Below are positions 59,602-64,000 of a stretch of 64,000 nt of DNA, in pieces. How positions within the stretch are numbered: position 1 is the stretch's first letter; every line of letters starts with the position of its first letter. Both the position numbers and the translations under genes were made by a program. Location: assembly GCA_963721065.1 (NCBI GenBank), contig CAVRHO010000004.1, positions 62,001-126,000 of the forward strand. Direction: 5' to 3'. Origin of the DNA: CAWBLP01 sp963721065. GTDB lineage: Bacteria; Pseudomonadota; Alphaproteobacteria; Acetobacterales; Acetobacteraceae. The notes under the pieces were generated by a model. The model did no database searches, was not told the DNA's origin, and saw only the letters and a list, made by a program, of their open reading frames with translations.

Positions 59602-62600
59602 TCATTCGGCTGGCGATTTCCGTGATGCCTGGTCAGTGACCAGGAAGTCCGGCACTGGCACCTGCGGGCGGCGGCTGCGGCGCGCCAGAAGGGAATAGAC
59701 GGCAGGCAGCAGGAACAGCGACACCAGCGAGCCGAACACCATTCCGGCGGTGATCACGATGCCAATCTCCGCGCGGCCGCCGGCGCCGGCACCTGTCGCC
59801 AGCGCCAGTGGCAGCGCACCAAGCACGGTCGCAATGGTGGTCATCAGAATGGGCCGCAGACGCAGAGTCGCCGCGTCGATCAGCGCGTCGTGCAAGTCCT
59901 GCCCCTGTTCGCGAAGCTGCCTGGTGAACTCGACGACAAGGATGCCGTGCTTCGCAATCAGCCCCACCAGCGCGATCAGGCCGATCGCGCTGAACGTATC
60001 GATCGTACCGCGATACAGGAACAGCCCGATCAAGGCCCCGCAGATCGCGATCGGGACGACCGCAAGAATGATGACCGGATCGCGGAAGTTCTCGAACTGA
60101 GCGGCCAGCACCAGGTAGATGAACACGATCGCCAGAACCAGCGTCCTCAGCATGCCGGCTGCGGCCTGCTGGGCTGCGCGCAGTGCCGCACTGCGGGCCA
60201 GCCGGACATTGGCCGGCAAGACGGATTCGGCAATCGACCGCAATTCGGCCGAGGCTTCCTGCACGGTATGTCCTGGCGACGGCTCGCCGCCCAGCAGGGC
60301 GGAATTCATCTGGTCGGTGCGCGACAACGCCGCCGGGCCGGCGCTGCGCTTCAGCGTGATCAAGGAGCGTAGCGGAATCAGTTGGCCGGCGCGGCCGAGG
60401 ACATACACGTCTTCCAGGGTCGCGGAACTCGCCGGCAAGCCGCTTCGGAAGATCAATGATGACATTGTAGATGTCGCCCCGATAGACAAAGGTGGAGGCG
60501 CGTTGTCCTCCGAACAGGGACTGTATCGTCGCGCCGATGGTCGCGACGGACACGCCGACATCGGCCGCGACCTGGCGGTTGATGGCGACACGCAGTTTCG
60601 GCGTTTTCAGGTGCAGATCGACTGTGACGTTCTGCACGGACACGGCGTTCCGGCTGGCGCGAATCACCGCATCGGCCGCGTCTGCCAGCTCCGTATCGCT
60701 GCCCGGCGTTTCCAGGATCCACTGCACCGGTTGGCCGGGAGCCGTTCCGGCGAGCGGATCGGCGGCATAGACCGCGGGCTGCAGGCCGGGCAGGCCGCGA
60801 AGCCCCGCCATGATCGAATCAGTGATCTGCGTCGAGGTGCGCTGGCGCTGATCCCAGGGCTTGAGAATGACGATGGCGAGTATTTCGTTCTGCAACGGCA
60901 TGCCGAGCAGGGCCAATGTGCTGGCAACCTCCGGCTGTCGCTTGATCACGGCTTCGGCACGCGAGGACCAGTCGGCGAGATACGCCAGGGAGGCATCCGA
61001 CGGGCCGGTGAGCTTCAGAGTGACATAAGCGGCGTCTTCCTTGGGCGATACCGCGGTCGGCAGCCGCGTTGCGACCATCAGCGTTCCGGCAATGATCGCC
61101 ACCGCGGCGAGTACCACAAGCAGACGGTGCGCAAGAACGCGGACGAGCAGCGTCCGATAGGCTGCGGTAAGGCGCGTCGGTGCGGCGCACGACCCATGCG
61201 GCATAGCTGCCCGGCGATCTTGGATAGATCAACCGCGCGCATAGCATCGGGGACAGCGTGCGCGCGATGAAGCCCGAGAGCAGGATGCAGATCGCGAGCG
61301 TGAAGGCGAACTCGCGGAGCACTTCCCCCAGCGTGCCACCCGCCAGGCCCATCGGCACGAACACGGCGGCAAGGGTGATCGTGGTGGCGATGACGGCGAA
61401 TCCCACCTCCCGGCTGCTCAGGAAGCTCGCAGCCAGCGCCGGCATGCCGCGATCGACATGGCGCTGCACATTCTCCACTTCCACGATGGCGTCATCCACG
61501 ACCAGGCCGACCGCGAGAACGAGGGCCAGCAACGAAAACACGTTGATGGAGAATCCCAGCACATGGATGAAAGCCAGCGTACCGATCAGCGACAGCGGTA
61601 TGGTCACCATCGGGATAACGCTGGTCCGCAGCGAGCCGATGAAGCCGACCACGACCAGCAGCACGAGAAGCGTGGCGATCAACACGGGTACTCGCCACTT
61701 CGAGCACCGAGGCCCTTACCGGGCCGGACGTATCGTATGCCACGTCAACGACCATGCCGGACGGCGCCGCGGCACGCAGTTCCGGCAGCATGGCGATGGC
61801 GGCGGCGCTGATATCCAGCGGATTGGCCGTGGACTGCGGCACCAGGCCGATGCCGACCGCAGGCTTGCCGTCGAAGCGGAAGGACGTCAGGGTCTGGTCG
61901 GGACCGACCACCGCCTTGCCGACGTCGGAGAGGCGGATGATGAAGCCATCTTTGCCGCGACGCAGGACCATGCGATCGAAGCCGCTCGGGTCGGCCAGCG
62001 CGGTGTTTACCAGCACCGCGACGGTCCGGTCCTGCTGCCGGATCTGGCCGCCTGGTGTTACGATATTCTGTCGCGCCAGCGCATGGCTCACGTCATCCAC
62101 GGTGACGCCGTAGGCGGCCATCCGCACGGGATCGAGCTCCAGACGAATGGCGTATTTGCGTTCCCCGATCAGCTCCGCCTGCGCCACGCCCGGGATGGTA
62201 TTCAGCCTCGGCACCATTTCGCGCTGGATGACGCTGCTGATCGCCATGTCGCTGAGCGCGGGATCGGTGAAGGCAAAATAGAGCACCGGCTGACCGTCGG
62301 TGCTGACCTGCGTGATGACCGGTTGAATAATTCCTGCCGGTAGATTGGCAATCGTCGCGGACACTTTCGCACGCACGTCGTTGAGGGCGACGGCAGGATC
62401 AGTCCCGGGCACGAATGATACCCGGATGGCGCTGACGCCTCGCTGGCTGGTTGACGTCATCGTCTGGATACCGGACGCCGCGCCGATCGCAGCCTCGAGT
62501 TGTGACGTGACCTGATTGCGTACCAGTTCCGGGTCAGCCCCGGGGTAGGCCGTGACCACCGAAACACTGGGCAGCACCAGTTGCGGAAACTGGCGGAGCT

Positions 62601-62697
62601 GCAGCCTCTGCGCCGCCCACACCCCCATGACCGCAAGCAGCAGATTGACGACGATGGTGAAGACCGGATGCCGGATGCAGAAGGTGGACAGCCACAT
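59602..62697 (-). CDS. RND efflux transporter (HAE1/AcrB-like), three frameshifts
   Basis: This large inner-membrane proton-driven efflux pump has about 1030 residues when joined. The start MWLSTFCIRHPVFTIVVNLL and GVWAAQRLQLRQFPQLVLPS are typical, as are VVTAYPGADPELV in the porter domain and ALVLAVGLVVDDAIVEVENV in TM4, with the Asp pair that carries protons. The C-terminal half shows ILVVEFTRQLREQGQDLHDA and RLRPILMTTIATVLGALPLA. The reading frame shifts three times, near 61687, 61170 and 60426, each consistent with one extra base, so I read one gene. The adaptor gene lies 6 bases upstream. Together they could export the product through an outer-membrane channel encoded elsewhere. Confidence 0.85.
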
Positions 62698-62703
62698 CTC
62701 TGC

Positions 62704-63735
62704 TCATCCACCCGCCGCCGTCGCGGTTGCCGGGACGATCTTCACCTTGTCGCCGTCGCGCAGGCGGAACTGGCCGACCGTTACCACCTGTTCTCCCGCT
62801 GTCACGCCGCTCAGCAGTTCCACCCGGCCCAAATCGCTCAGCCCGAGCGTGACGCGGCGCCGGTGGGCGACGTTGTCGGCGCCGACAACGAAGACATAGG
62901 AGGCGGCCAGGTCGGGAATGATCGCACCAGAAGGCACCACCAGCGCGTGCGGATGCCTGGCGACGACAAGGCTCACCCGCACATAGAAGCCCGGCCGCAC
63001 CTCCGGACCCGGGCGCTTCACCACGGCACGCAGCAGAACCGAGCGCGTATCGATGGAAATGCTGGGATCGATGAAGGACAGTTTGCCGACAAGGGAGCCA
63101 CTGCCACCCGGCATTTCGACCTGGACCGGCATGCCCTGATGCACAGACAGTGCAACAGTGCCGGGCATCCGGAACTCAATATGAAGGTTGCTGGTATCGT
63201 CGAGCTGAACGATGGTCCGGCCAGCTGCAATGAATGAGCCCGTATCGACCTGATGAGCGCCGACCTGTCCGGCGAAGGGCGCCGACAGGGTTAGCTGGTC
63301 GAATCTCCGCTGACTGACCTCCAGGGCGGACTGGGATTCGACAACTCTTGCTTCGGTCTGCTCGAGCGCCTCCGCCGGCTTGACGCCCTCCTTCGCCAGG
63401 TCCTCGGCGCGTCGCAGATCTTGCAGATCGGTCTTCAGCCGCGCTCGCGCAGACCGCAGTTGTGCCTCGGCAATGGACGAATCCATCCGCACCAGGACCT
63501 GCCCGGCGGTGACAGACTGCCCATCGGTGAACAAGAGTGCTGCCACCCGGCCGGCAAGCTGCGGCGCGATATTGACAGTGCGGCTTGGCACGAGATTGCC
63601 GTAGGACACGACGCGGTCCGCAATCGCCTCGCTTCGGACCGGGGTTACCGAGACTGCCTGCGGGATTGCGTCGCCGGCCCAGGCTGCCGTGATGCCCCCG
63701 AGAGCAGCGAAAAGGAAGACGATCAAGCGTTTCAC
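62704..63735 (-). CDS. RND periplasmic adaptor (membrane fusion protein)
   Basis: This membrane fusion protein links the RND pump to an outer-membrane channel. The GTG at 63735 (MKRLIVFLFAALGG) has GGAG seven bases upstream and gives an N-terminal signal peptide ending near AWA-GDA; the frame is open back to 63822. The biotinyl-lipoyl-like domain is split by a coiled-coil hairpin (LRSARARLKTDLQDLRRAED and EQTEARVVESQSALE). After this come LSAPFAGQVGAHQVDTGSFI and the beta-barrel segment RPGFYVRVSLV. It lies 6 bases upstream of the RND gene and is first in that two-gene operon. Confidence 0.88.
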   Translation of the reverse strand: MKRLIVFLFAALGGITAAWAGDAIPQAVSVTPVRSEAIADRVVSYGNLVPSRTVNIAPQLAGRVAALLFTDGQSVTAGQVLVRMDSSIAEAQLRSARARLKTDLQDLRRAEDLAKEGVKPAEALEQTEARVVESQSALEVSQRRFDQLTLSAPFAGQVGAHQVDTGSFIAAGRTIVQLDDTSNLHIEFRMPGTVALSVHQGMPVQVEMPGGSGSLVGKLSFIDPSISIDTRSVLLRAVVKRPGPEVRPGFYVRVSLVVARHPHALVVPSGAIIPDLAASYVFVVGADNVAHRRRVTLGLSDLGRVELLSGVTAGEQVVTVGQFRLRDGDKVKIVPATATAAGG

Positions 63736-63849
63736 GTAACTGCTCCGCGAACATGCACCAGCCAGGTGCTCCCCTTGTACAGCGGTTGAACAAGGGTAAT
63801 CGCCGTCGTCTCGCCGCGGCAAGCACTGAAATGGAACGCTCGGCCCTGG

Positions 63850-63999
63850 TTATGCTTTCAGCAGCAGACTGGTGCCGTCGCGGTCCTCCACCTCGAGACG
63901 CGTGTCCAACATGGCCAGGCAGGCGGCATAGTTCGGCCCCGCGCCCAGCTCGTGGAGGAAGACCTGGCGCGTGAGACGCGGCGCCGTATCCCACGCAAT
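63850..63999 (-). CDS. Unrecognised protein, C-terminal part only (cut by window edge)
   Basis: A minus-strand frame enters from the right edge and ends at TAA (63850-63852). The 49 residues visible include TRQVFLHELGAGPNYAACLA and RLEVEDRDGTSLLLKA, which look like real coding sequence with a natural end. I cannot name the family. It lies 115 bases upstream of the adaptor gene in the same direction and might be in the same transcript. Base usage is like that of the neighbours. Confidence 0.4.
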   Translation of the reverse strand: MAWDTAPRLTRQVFLHELGAGPNYAACLAMLDTRLEVEDRDGTSLLLKA

Positions 64000-64000
64000 C

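Noticed and set aside
1..64000. CRISPR arrays, tRNA or rRNA genes
   Set aside because: No regularly spaced repeats and no tRNA-like or rRNA sequence were seen on either strand. Only short tandem repeats were found.

Overview
The window comes from a GC-rich proteobacterium, most likely an alphaproteobacterium near the Acetobacteraceae or Rhodospirillales. That placement is an inference from base composition and from the IS families seen (IS1380, ISL3, and IS66 with a pRiA4b ORF-3 passenger). No rRNA, tRNA or housekeeping marker is present to confirm it.

Region 1 (1-3862) holds two surface-polysaccharide type genes on the + strand: a double-domain GT4 glycosyltransferase cut by the left window edge, and a sulfotransferase-like protein with a long C-terminal coiled coil. 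By eye this stretch is richer in A/T than the rest.

Region 2 (about 4000-13950) is a scrap yard of mobile DNA. An ISL3 transposase tail is cut by an IS66-type end that carries a pRiA4b ORF-3 passenger. Next to it lies a recombinase-in-trio (RIT) element with three overlapping tyrosine recombinases, bounded by a 44-bp inverted repeat and abutting a second IS66 transposase tail. Then come an XRE regulator, small secreted and lipoprotein genes, three decayed SDR-type genes, and IS1380 and IS6 fragments.

Region 3 (13954-49941) is one tightly coupled + strand assembly line; most junctions are ATGA, GTGA or TGATG overlaps. In order: acyl ligase-ACP; PKS KS-AT(no catalytic Ser)-DH-ER-KR-ACP; PKS KS-AT-DH-KR-ACP; NRPS C-A(FkbM)-T-Cy-A(Ox)-T; PKS KS-AT-DH-ER-KR-ACP-C; and a terminal protein pseudoA-A-KR-T-TE, followed by a patatin. 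If collinear, it makes an acyl-polyketide joined to an amino acid, a thiazole or oxazole ring, one more reduced C2 unit, and a final ligase/KR-derived unit released by the thioesterase.

Region 4 (49970-63735) holds plausible accessory genes: metallophosphoesterase, STAS protein, second patatin, EmrB-type MFS exporter, alpha/beta hydrolase, nucleotide-sugar epimerase, glycosyltransferase, UbiB-like kinase, type II thioesterase, and an RND pump with its adaptor. The right edge cuts a further minus-strand gene.

Caution: I count about 17 single-base frameshifts across the window. Around 15 look like a gained base and 2 like a lost base, and they strike the RIT genes, SDR, PKS/NRPS, glycosyltransferase and RND genes alike. 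This pattern fits uncorrected insertion-type sequencing errors better than decay. Frameshifted megasynthase genes are therefore given as single CDSs. Two in-frame stops (TAA at 41177 and TGA at 12469) are substitutions and may be real.
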